Positions 35,201 through 48,100 of a stretch of DNA of 64,000 nucleotides are shown piece by piece. Position 1 is the first letter of the stretch. The number at the start of each line of letters is the position of its first letter. The translations under genes were made by a program, and so were the position numbers. The DNA comes from Lytechinus pictus (Eukaryota; Echinodermata; Echinoidea; Temnopleuroida; Toxopneustidae): contig NC_087254.1 of NCBI RefSeq assembly GCF_037042905.1, positions 15,671,103 to 15,735,102 on the forward strand, written 5' to 3'. The notes under the pieces were generated by a model. The model made no database searches. It was not told the DNA's origin and was given only the letters and a program-made list of their open reading frames with translations.

Positions 35201-38200
35201 TATTTATTATTCATTCGGCACTTCAAACATATTTAAGATTTACAAAGCAATATCAAACATTACATAAAATGACATAAAAATTATACAGGTACGTGCAATA
35301 TTTGATAGCAGTTTGCCCAGTGCATCAGTTGGTGTATTATATTTTTTTTAATTATACATTTACACATGAAAGTAAAATTATTCTTTAAGAATCCTTCCAA
35401 ATTTTATTGGATTATACTGGGCGAATCATTATTTTATTTTCTTACCAGGTCCGAGTCCGACCGAGTTATATGAAGTGACCGTTCCCATCTACGACCAACA
35501 CGAATGCAACGTCTCTTATTCAGGAGATATCACCGACAACATGATATGCGCCGGAGTAGCAGAGGGAGGAATAGATTCTTGCCAGGTATTCGAATGTTCT
35601 TTTTCTGATTTTGTTGTTGTTGTTGGTTCACTGTAAAAACTGCGGTGTTAAAACTGACACCAGTTGGTGTTAATAGAGGACCACACCCCGAGGTGTTAAA
35701 ATTACACCCTAGAGATTAAAAATAACACCAAAGCGTGTAAATGTAACAACCAAAGGTGTTGTAATGACACCTATAGGTGTAAAACTAACACCACCAATTC
35801 AACACCGGTGTAAAATAACTGGTGTGGTCCTCTATGTACACCAGTTAACACCACAGTTTTTGCTGTGAATTGTTGTAATGTGACATTGTGGGACGGCGCG
35901 CCGTTGAGAAAAAAATATACAACCAATTTTGTCAAGGGGGAAAGACGACCTTTAAAAAATCACAGTTGAATTACAGAGCTAGTAGTGTCGGTCATAAGTA
36001 TGTACTCCCCCATACACACCCACACCCCCACATATATTTGACCACTTTTCGACCTAAGCATTGGCTTTACCAATTTGGTCCCATTCATCAACTCCTGCAA
36101 GATTCATCTTCTTTTCTGTTTCTTTTTACAAGGAGTGATAGCGAGTCACCTAGATACTTTTGAAATTGGCAGAGCTCGCTTTAATTAAAAAAAAAATGCA
36201 GAGAGAAAGTCACAGTTTTTGGAAAGGCAACATATGCAAAAAAAAAAACAATGTTGACTTGATATAATTCAAGTTATGAGTGGTAACCTGTTATGAATTA
36301 AATAAAAAAAAAATATTAATCTAATATAATACACAAAATTATCTTTATAATTCGTTTTATGAATGACATTTAGTTTGATATAAGAATACGAACAAGATTG
36401 TTTGTGGATGCGAATTATAATTTAGTTTGATTATTATCCGTAGTATTTACCTAATCTTTTATTATCATGTCTACTAGCTGTCACCAAAGGAGAATGACTC
36501 GTTCACGGTTGGTATCATAGCGACAAGTTTTTTTTCTACATTAGTCCACTTAGTTTTACAAGTGTCGCCAAAAGTTGCAACCAAGTGCATGTTCTAACTA
36601 ACTATGTACCTTTGCATCACTTTGAAATAAAATAATACTCTGGCCATGCTTATTTTCAATGATTTATTTAAGAAGGAGAAAATTAGAGATTTATAGTATA
36701 TTTATGAGGTTTTTGAGAAATTCTACATGACGAATGTATCATATTTGTTTTGTACTTGGATGAATTGGTAAGAGAAGTGAAATATGACGGCATGTGTAGG
36801 ACACATTTTTAGTAAATTACCAAAATGTACAATATAAAAAAATGTGCCGCCACATTGTGCATTTAAAGATTTTCTAAAATTCAAATACAAAATCTATTTG
36901 TTTCCCTCTTTTTTTTCTGGAAAGAAAAAAAATTGCAAGAAAACTATCAAACTCAGCTTTAGACCAACACTTCCAGCCTATACAGCCAAAATAATATTAC
37001 TTCAAACCAAATTTACACAAAGTTCATACAGTTTTTTCCGTAAATTTCCTAACGACGGGGTTTTGGAGTGCATAAATACTAGCCCATCATTCTCACACAA
37101 TTGTATTTAAGGCTGTATAATACAGAAATGTTTATTCACTGCAAAATATATCAAGCTGATGAGGCGTGAATTATTAATTCAGTCTCTGGTTAAAATTCAG
37201 ATTTACATTTTTTTGTTCATAATCATGATAATGAATTTTATTATGAAGACCTGTAACTATAGATTTAGAAACATATTAAACCAATTTTGGCTTTCTTCGA
37301 CTTGTTGCATAGTCGTTCGTAATTCCACTGACAGATTTATGAAAATACTCCAGAATGGACCTATCATTCTACTGCATTTCTTAATTGTAGATAAAAATAG
37401 ATTTCCTGCAGTTTTAACCTCTAAATATGATATGGTTTCAGAAATGCTCTTTAAACTTCAAAGAATTAGTATATAGACAATCTCTATTTCTCTTTTAGAA
37501 AATATTCATTAATCTATCAAACTGGTACATGGGGCACTTACTGGCGATGTCGCTTCTTAAAAAAAAACGGATCAGCCTTCTAGTTCATCGTGCATGTAGA
37601 GGTTATTTTCTTTCTTCGAAAAACAGATTTTAGATATCTTAATCATTAGCTCAATGAATTCGCGTCATTCGCTGCATTTTCACTATTTCAGTTTTCGTAA
37701 TCGATCTCATTTACAGTAGATTTTCTTACAAATTATTAATCTCTTTTGCCTTTTCGTGCAAAATCTTTCGATTTCACGTTTTCTCGTCTTATTTAAAGCA
37801 TGGTTCTAGTTTTGTTAATTTTGTTTTATTACTTGAAAAACACATTTTTAGAAGAGTTGAAAAGATGACGTAACCAAGTTTCTTTTGGAAATTAACGTCT
37901 TTTCGTGATTTTAATTATTAGTTCATACGACGATTCAGACGATGTAAGTTTAATATTCCCATGTTCATATCATCAGAAATTATGTAATTTTCGCAGATAA
38001 ATCACAAATCATTACCAAATGAAAGTGGACTTTATTATTTGAATCAGAGGTAACATTTTCCTCTCTTTTTTTCCCCAATCAGGGTGACAGTGGAGGACCA
38101 ATGGTAGCCTACAAGAACGGAACATCAGACCAATACTATTTGATTGGTATTGTGAGTTGGGGATTCGGATGTGCTCAGCCGGATTTTCCGGGCGTGTATA

Positions 38201-41200
38201 CCCGGGTAACCGAATTTGAAGATTGGATCAGTCCCATATTCAATGGTGGAAAACCGACCACTAGTAAGTATGAAATTCCTAACAAGAAACGTAAGGATTT
38301 GTGTAAAGGTTAATGCATTTTTGTGATAGAGACAAACCTCCGAAAATGTAATTTGCAGATAGGGGCTTACACAAAATGTAATTGTCTTTGTTTGAACGTA
38401 TACTCCCCCCCAACTGGTTGCTAATATTCTCTCAATTATGGAAAAGTATATTTTTGAAGGAGTTTATGCATTTATTGTGTATTCAAATAACTTTTAAATG
38501 CATGAACATAATCACAATACGCTCTGTAAAAAGTCCACATGCCATGTGACAATTTTATAACAGAGGAATACGATCACAAAATTTTGACATATAAGCATAA
38601 GGTAAAGTAATGAAGAAATGCAGATGCCAACTTACTATAAGCATAATGCTTGAGTTATAGCAAAATGATCTAATCTTTCTATCGCTGAGAAAAAAAAATT
38701 GTACAAATTTGTGAAAAAATAACCGTAGTATGACATAATGAAGTATATTACCATGTGACAATTTCATAACAGAGGAGAAATAATAGAATCTATAAATGAT
38801 TGCTCTATTGTATTAAACATAAGATAAAGCAATGGGAAAACATGAAGAGTCCATCTACTATAAGTAAACAAAAATTGTTGGGTTATAGCAGCCAAAATTC
38901 ACTATTTAATTCAATTCAATTCAATTAAACATTTACCTTTCTTCCGATTGACATGTCATCCATTCCCATATGAAATATATAAATCAATAATATAGTATAA
39001 ACTTATGAATATAGATAAAGCATGTAAATTATGTTAATGGAAGAAGGAGGAAGAACTAAATCTTTCTGTGGCTGAGAAAAAAGGTATATAGTCCCAAAAG
39101 TGTATAGGCCTACGAAATATATATAATCATTTGTTACAGAGGATGGTACGTGTGAAGAGGAGGAGTTCTTATGTCGAGGAGGAGAGTGTATACCTGATAT
39201 TTATCGGTGCTCTGGACGAGGACAATGCTATCATGATACTGATGAAGAATTTTGTGGTAAGGGTATCTCTATTTCCTTTACTTCTCGTTAGATGAATTGA
39301 GATAATGATAATAATAATAAAAAAGACAGCAGTAGTAGTGGTAGGACCTAGATGAAGTAACGACTACTAATTGATGATGATGATGACATCAATAGTAATT
39401 GTAATGTATGATATGCATAATAATATTTGATTATTATTACTATTATTATCATTATAATTATTATCATTATTATTTTATAAATTGTTGTTATTATTATTAA
39501 TATTGTTATTATTATTATCATCATCGTTATTATTATTGATTATAATTATTATTATAATGTTTTTGTTTATCATACCAATCTTTACTTTCGAATTCATTTA
39601 ACAGAAATGAAATATTGTTCTTTAAGAAAATATAACTGTAGAATAGAAACATGCGCCTTATTTTCTTGTTCACAACGCATCAAATCATGGTAGCATAGCA
39701 CGACTTAAAATGCACGATCCCCATTTAATCCAATTTAATTGGTCTATTGCAGATGGACTCCTAAAGATGTTCGATGTCTTCTACTATGAGCGCATCGACC
39801 CATCAAACATTAGCCGAACAGACCTCAACCAGACAACGAAGGAACACTGCGCAAACACATGCATTGGCATCGGATGTCGGGCCTTTGACGTTAGCGTTGA
39901 AGAGGGCGGGTCTTATAAATGCGAGTTTGCCATGGACGGCTACATCACCATCGCAGAGCCTAACGATGTCAACAGAACTTTCAATCACTTTGTTTTTCAG
40001 TCCCAAGGTGAGAATATAGATTTTGAAGAAAAAAAAGGGTCTCATCAATTTTAGCCGAGCCTATAATCTAGACGGAGGCAACAACTATTGTCTTTGTTTT
40101 TACAAGTCTGATGCTACTCGAAACGTATGCGATACACCGATGCGGCAAAACTACAAAGAGGATAGTGAGAAGTTTGGTCAGGTCGATCCCCAAAATAACG
40201 AATATGCCTTTTCTGTATTTACCTGACAAAGCAGACTTTGTTATTAGTTTACCCAAATTAAGCATGGTTGGCCAATCTCCCCTTATCATTCTCATGGTAA
40301 TAATCGCGATGTATCATGACTTACAAAGCGAATTGTACAATGATTGGTGAATTCCCGACTCTCCCTCCCTCTCTATCCCTCAGGCTCTCTCATTTTTATT
40401 GCCAATAATAATTATGTGATACACAAAGATTTTTATTCTAATCAGTTTATCAATAGAATTGATTGTACGAATTATTATTTTGATATTTCAGAACCCGAGT
40501 CCGTGTTTAACCAGGCGGCGGGTGTCATTGGATCACCATCTTATTTCGACACTTCTCCTGCGCCTGGCAAGTGAGTTTACATCATGACCTTGTTTCATTT
40601 AAAAATGTTTTACCAATTGGAAAAGCTAAAAAGAAACTTAATGGCGAATTCCTCTTGACTAATAATAACTGCAGTTCCAAAAAGCTTGTAAGTTGTACCG
40701 CTTGTAATTATTTTGTTAAAAAGTAGCCAACATTAATGACACAAGAACAAACCCTAATTTTTCATCAGGTTTGTATCGTGATGTTGTTTTACACAAAATC
40801 ACGACTCTTTCGCGCTGCATAATTTGGATGACCATGTCTCACTTTTAGCCCCTTTGAGCATTGATGACAACTCGGTAAGGTGGGTTTGGGGCAGTAGTGA
40901 GAAAGAACTCAGTGCCCTATAGTGTATGCCACAGGGGGGGCAAAACCGTCCACCAAAAAATTTGACAAGCAAAAAAAAAAAAAAAAAAAAGGTCTTCAAG
41001 CTCGTCAAGGGGGGCAAAAAAGGTCTTAAATCTCGTCAGGGGGCAGGGATACGTCCTTTGCATAGGTTGTGACTCGTCAGGGGGGGCAGACTGCCCCCCT
41101 GCCCCCCCCCGTAGGTACGCTAGTTAAATACATAAGAGCATTTCAACAGTGTGGATCACATATTCACATAGTCAACCATGATTGTGAACACGCTATGAAC

Positions 41201-42101
41201 AGTCACACTGTCGAGGTGTCCACAGTGTGAAAATATCTTCACATTGTTGAATTTAAGCATTTTAACAGTGTGAGTAATATATTTTAATATAGTCCACTAT
41301 TTGAACACACTGTGTTCCTTTCAGCAGGGATAGTGGAACCTGGAGACAAGATTTGATGGATTGTAGGCGAACTGACACTCACACGCACCCCACACCCTCA
41401 CACACACTGCCTTGCGTCGGGGACTCATTAATCGCGAAAATGGAGACGCGCGTTTGCGGTCTTATTAACTCATAAGTTTAGATTTAATTCAATCATCGAG
41501 ATCGTTTTCGGATTTAACGTGAGCAAAGTTCGCTAACCGGGGACGATTCCTACCCCCTATCCATACAACTTAAGTTAAATTGGTCGAACGGGAGTCTTTT
41601 AATGCAAATCATGCGTTTACGATACGAAACGGTTGGCATGGTTTTCGGGACAGTGTACGTCCTCGGTTGATGGGTAAAATGTAAGAAAAAATCCTCAGAA
41701 GAAGGTCATTACAAACCCACTCTTAGGCCCTATGAACTCTTACTAGTCGAGGTGTGTACTTGTCATACATACACTCGCCTGATGGGTTCACAGATGTGGA
41801 ACTAGGCCATTTCGCATTGAGTATATGTATTCATGGCTCAAAATTTTACTGTGGTACAACTATTTATTTTAGAATTAATATGTCACCTGTCCGTAAGTGA
41901 ATTATTCAAGATTCATGAGCAATTTGGGTCTCAAACCCTTTCGTCTATGCTTTAGATATTATTGATATGTATTCATGTACCCCATAGGCGGCGGAAGCGG
42001 GGGGGGGGACAGGGACCTGGGAACGATTTTTTCAGTGGGGGTGCTGAAATCTCTCCTCAGAGGTGGGGGGGGGGACAGACACAATTGAGTTTAACATTAT
42101 T

Positions 42102-42148
<47 letters not shown>

Positions 42149-45100
42149 TACATATATATGACAGTCACTTCTTGGCTTTCTTCTTATAAAAGAACATATA
42201 TATATAATTAGATAATTCGAGCGCGAAGCGCGAGCTATTTTTTGTGGAAATTTCATGTATTTTGTCCTGAAAATTGAACATTTTGAGCAATGTTTGTGGT
42301 CCAAGATGCGTATGTAACAAATAATAATTGTGAGCGCGAGCAGATATTTTTTTATATACGCTCTGGCCTGATCGAAAGGGACGTGTTATAAGGACTGTTT
42401 TACAGTTACCCATGAAGACGATACATATATCAACAATCAAATAATGCGAGCGCGAAGCGCGAGCTGAAAAATTTGACATTCCGACCTAAATACTGGACAT
42501 TCTAAGCACGTTTTTTTATTATGAGCAGGATAGGTATATTTACAATTGATGCGAGCGCGAAGCGCGAGCGGAAACAAAATTGAGATTTCAGACCAAAAAA
42601 ACGAGAGATTCTAAGTACTTTTCTAATCATGATGAGTATAGGTATAAAACTATACAATCGATGCAAGCGCGAAGCGCGAGCGGAAATAAAAATGAGATTT
42701 CAAACCTAAAAACGAGACATCAGTGCACTTTTCTAATCATGAACAGGATAGGTTTGTAACTATACAATTGATGCGAGCGCAAAGCGCGAGCGGAAACAAA
42801 ATTGAGATTTCAGACCTGAAATGTAAATCAAGAAAATGATGGGTAATTGGATATATTCTTAAATTAATAATGTGAGCGCGAAGTGCGAGCAGAACATTTT
42901 CAATATTCTGATCTGAAACTCCACACTGAATGTAAAATGGTTTGAACAGATAAAGAATACTCAGACGAACATAAGAATAAAGATTTGATCAAAATCAGAC
43001 AAGGAATCACAGTTATTGCATTTTAAAGATTAGCATTATTCCCCACTTGTTCTTTTGTATTTAATTATATAAAATTAGATTTATTCAATATTTTCCTTTC
43101 AAGAACCAAAACAGTTGAATTGACAACTGATTTAGTCCATTAGATATTCTTTGTTGCAACTTATTCCATAAGGGAGATATATCATTCATTCTGGTATGAA
43201 AAAAATGAAACAATTTTGATTCCACAAGGAACAGCTAGGATAGTGGGGATGTGACAGCAATGATCAGCCCACCTATTAAATATTCATGACGACATGCATA
43301 TCACCATTTTCATAAAATATTGCTAAACTTTAGAATTAAATAACTTAAGTAATCGTTATCAGATTTTGATAAAATTTATTTATTTTGATAAAATGTATTT
43401 GATATAAATATTTTCAGCCCGGAGTACACCCCCCCCCCCAATCAAGCTGCGTATCTGAATAAAACATGCATGCGCGTGTTTAGAGTTAGACCTATAGTAT
43501 CTGGGCATTCTAAATACATTTTTTATGATAAAAATAAATAATGCGAGCGCGAAGCGCGAGCAGAAAACATTTGATATTCCGATCTGAAAGAGGGTGAATT
43601 TAAACACTATTTCAAGTAATGTGTCGGAAAATTCTGAAGGGGGGGGGGTCTACAAAACGTCGTTCATTTTCATTACATATCTGTCATTTATCATACCTAC
43701 CACTAGATTTCTAGGAGATGCGCTGCCTATATATATGGAAAATAACACACGCAGCACCCCCAAATTTTGGGGGTGCTTCACCCCCGAACACCCCCGATTC
43801 CCAGCCCGTAGGGCCATGGGACAGGGCGAAAAAGACTGTGAAATTTGATTTCTATTACTTGTAATTTTTGTATACAATACACGAGCGGTCGGGCGCGCGC
43901 TCACTAAATTGATTCGACATAAAACCTGGAAGTTTCAAGTCCAACCACCCCAGTTTGTATCACGTATTGCGCGCGACTACGTCTGTATCGGAGTGCTGCC
44001 CCGCTGGAGCTTGATTGAGTCGCGTTATATAGGAGGGATGTTATTGGAATATGTGAAAGACTATGTAAATGATTTGCGATTGTCTGATGTGATAATTATG
44101 TACATTATAACATATAAAAAAAAATACAGGGGGAACCTGATTTCGTGGGGGTGCTGCCTATGGAAAATAATACACGCAGCACCCCCAGGATAATTTCTGG
44201 GGGTGCTTCAGCACCCCCAGCACCCCCGCTTCTCAGGTCCCTGGGGGGGGGACGGGGGGGGGTCCTGTCCCCCCTAAATTTTTCGTGGGGAGGACGGACC
44301 CCCCTACATTTTCTGTTGATAACCTTTTTTTTTTGCTTGTCAATTTTGTCCTGCGGCCCCCCCCCCCCTAAATTCAGGTGGACCCCCTCTAAAATTTTGG
44401 TTGATAACCCTTTTTTTTGGCTTGTCCAATCCCAAATCTCCATCCCAAAATTTCAGGTAGACCCCCCCCCCCCCTAAATTTGTTGGCTTCCGTCGCCAAT
44501 AATGTACTCATTATGTACATTGTACATTTATATGATTCTATTGTGATGTTTATGTACTCATTATGTATATTATACATTTATTTGGTTATATCGTGATTTT
44601 TTTTTGGTTTGAAATAAATAAAGCTGAACTTAGATTGCATCTATAAGTTGTTCGTCCATTGCAAGCCATGCGGAGCACAAGTCGAGTAAAGTAAATTCGT
44701 AAAATGCGCAACTGATGTAAAGGGAAGCTCCATGAGGAAAAAAAATTGATGTCATTGTCGGTGTCAGTGCAGGCTTGAATCATTCGTCTGCCTCACCGCC
44801 TTATATTCGTTACCAGTAGCTCTTAAAATCAAGATGTAAGGCATTTTCATTACCTTCAGATGGTGTACTTTTTGTATTTCGAGAGCTTCTTTTTCAACCC
44901 CCCCCCCCCCTCCTCACACAAGCAACGAGTGAGATCGTGATTCAGAAGTACTTGTAAAGCTAATCAAATTTAAGATTTCCCGAAACTCCCAATCAGAGAA
45001 CAGTCACTTTCCTAACAATTACATTGTACAAAACGTCATTCCTTCTCTGTGCAGTCAAAGATACACGTGGACCATCTACGTGCCTATTACGGGAACCGAC

Positions 45101-48100
45101 ACAATAAAATTCACCATCCTTCACGTAGAAGGTAACGCAACTTGCAAGGACGTTGATAACAATTTCGCACTTCTGTCCATCGCTGGCGGCAGTGACGTCG
45201 AGAAAACATCCTTCTGTCTCAATGACAATGCAATGGGAGCCGAATTCATGATCAAGGGTACCGAAGCAATCGTCGAGATGATGACGTCAGACTCGGCTGC
45301 TTTCGGTTTTCTCCTTGAATACGAAGCATGTAAGTAGAGTTCTGGAGGGAGTGTTTGTGTCTGTACTGCGAAAGAGAAGGGGCGCGGAAGGGGAGGGAAT
45401 GTAACTTGTTATAAAAAGTACTGCTTAATTTACAATTTACATACTTTTGGTGTTCATTGGGCAGATATGGTTCTATTATGGACCATATAACGAACTGAAA
45501 CTAGACCAGAATACAACAAACACTTTCAAAATAAATTTCCGATTTTTTTTTAGACAAAAGAAACGTTTGGGATTCTACACGTAAAGCTATGAAGTAAATA
45601 AGACGGCTAATAATAGACAAAAGACTAAAGGAGAGGAAGGGGGCAAACAGAGATTAAACAAACTCATATGACAAATATCCCGATGTTAGATTTACGTCTG
45701 AATGTAAAATCACATTAAATTGGTACAAAAACGAGGAGAGTTAGAGAGTAAAAACCGTCATTGGGTAAAATAAGTAAAATTGCTCGGTTATGTGAGATGT
45801 CTTCACAAATGCTTTTCGATCGATCTCTCTCTGTTTCAGTCTATGATTGCGACAAAGTTTATACAGTTGCACCGGGTGTTGTGACGTCACCAATGTACCC
45901 CGAGGAATATCCTAACAGTATATCCTGCACAACACATCTCATGGTAGGTAGATATATCTACAAGTATAGGTGCATGACAAAGTTATCGAAAGGAATTCCA
46001 AAAGCTCCAGATTGGATCCTGACTTTAAATATGAATGATCTAACATCCATGTTAGTAATGAATTGTTATGTAAAGGAAATGATCACCACCCTTAACTTAT
46101 AAAAATTCACGATAAAATAAATCTGAAATATAAACCCTTTTAATCCCCTTTTGAACACATCAAATCCATTTAATTTCAACTCTGCCTATTATTTATATAT
46201 AAATAATCAAATCCGGTCTTATATCAAACTAGAAAGCGTTACCGTTTGATGAAGTCCTGATATCAGAGAATCCGGCATGTATGGGTCCAATTGTTCATAA
46301 AGACTTGTTATCATAATAAATTATCATTTTCTATAACAAATCTAACTATCAGCCAATCAGAGTGAAGGATTTTAATAGCTTTTAAATGTTATTGCAAATA
46401 TGTTATCTTAACAAGTATATGAAACGTGCCCCTATTTTAGGCTCCAGAAGGTGAGGTGGTGTACTTTAGCTTTGATGAGATGAATGTGGAAGCCCACCCT
46501 TCCTGTATATACGACTACGTGGCACTCTACGATGGGCCAGACGAGAATGCACCTCTCGTAGGCTACTACTGCGGCAGTAAGGTCCCGACGACAAGATTCC
46601 AGTCCACAGGCCGGGATATGTTCATCAAGTTCTCTTCGGACGGGTCCGTGGTGCTCACAGGATTTAAAGCCATTTTCGACTTTGATATCGGTAAGTAGTA
46701 CATTTTTGTAGGACGCAACATGACCAGGACGACTGGCTAGTGAGAGAAGTTAGGTTAAGGACGATGTTGTCGGCAATTATTCATGGCCCTGGGAAGTATT
46801 TTCCTTGGTGCTGCTGCGTGTATTATTCTCCACATAGGCAGCACCCCCTGTAATTGAGGAGGGTGTGAAAAAATGGGGAAATGTAACGAAAATTACCTAC
46901 ATTTTGTACAGAAACCCCCCCCCCTTTTTTTTGTTTGCTTGTCAAAATTTTCCGGACTTCATTTTGTAGTGAAAACTTTGTTTTTGCTTGTCAAATTTAC
47001 ATCAGCACCCCCAGTCAAAAAATCGTTCCCAGGGCCCTGCAATTATTGCACTTGGAGTTGCACTTCAGTATTACACTTACAATTTGATAGTATTCTTCAC
47101 CCTTGATTTGCAGAATTTGTTCATTTGTCACTGAAAATGGGGTAAGGGAATACATGTAAGTTCCGAAGGAATACCAACAGGATTCTTCGAAATGAAACAT
47201 CGAACCTTCGGTTTTATTTCTCATTTAGCGTTTAACAAACTCCTCCACAAATTTACAGCCAATTAAAAAAACACATTATGTTATCTAATGGGCTTAAGGA
47301 AATTTCATCCAGACGTTTTAAAACACGATTGCCGATTTATGTACCAACATGACTGGTTCAGGAATGTGCATTATTATTCAAAAGAACATAATTAAAATGA
47401 GCCCAAAATTGTAGGTGTCCCAACGTTTCCATTTTGATGAATTTTAAACAAAAATTACACCTTTCCATTTCATTATATTCTTGTATTATATCTTAGCACG
47501 CGAACCGACAGCAGACCCTGACATTGCCGTCATCAACTCCCTTGAAAGCGAGCTGTCCGGGTACAAGTTTGGAATGGCAGCAGCCTGTATTTTGGGCGCC
47601 CTTCTTGTGATGGTGATATCGGCATCACTCTACACAGTCAACAAGCGTGACGCCATGAACGCCGCCAGAGTGGAAGAGCTCCAAGCAGCCGCGGGTAAGT
47701 TCTATCTAGATTTTACAGGATCAACCCTATTAACATCAGGGATCTGCACCAGTGTATCCAGAATGTATGGTCACTGTAGTAGAGTCGCTGTTGTCCCCAG
47801 ACAATTGGGCCTATGAAATGCTTTGTAGGATCTGATGCTGGATACGCGCCTGATCTGCACTGGCCTCCAGTTCGCCAACGAATATCTTTAAATTTCTTTC
47901 TTTTAATTGTATACAATGCACTAATTCGCCAAGTCCCGATATATTTCTGGTAGTTTTTACAAAGCATGAAGCCCACAGACACACCCACAACCAAAACCTG
48001 CGCAATTCTTACGATAATTTGCTCCTTCACATCCCCACGAAGATTACTTCGGGAGGTTGTGTGTATTTGCCTGCAGCCCCAAAATTATGGAATGGCTTGC

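Noticed and set aside
37159..37476. 105-codon open frame in intron 4 of protease B
   Set aside because: AT-rich, no domain, no splice sites in phase and no paralog A counterpart.
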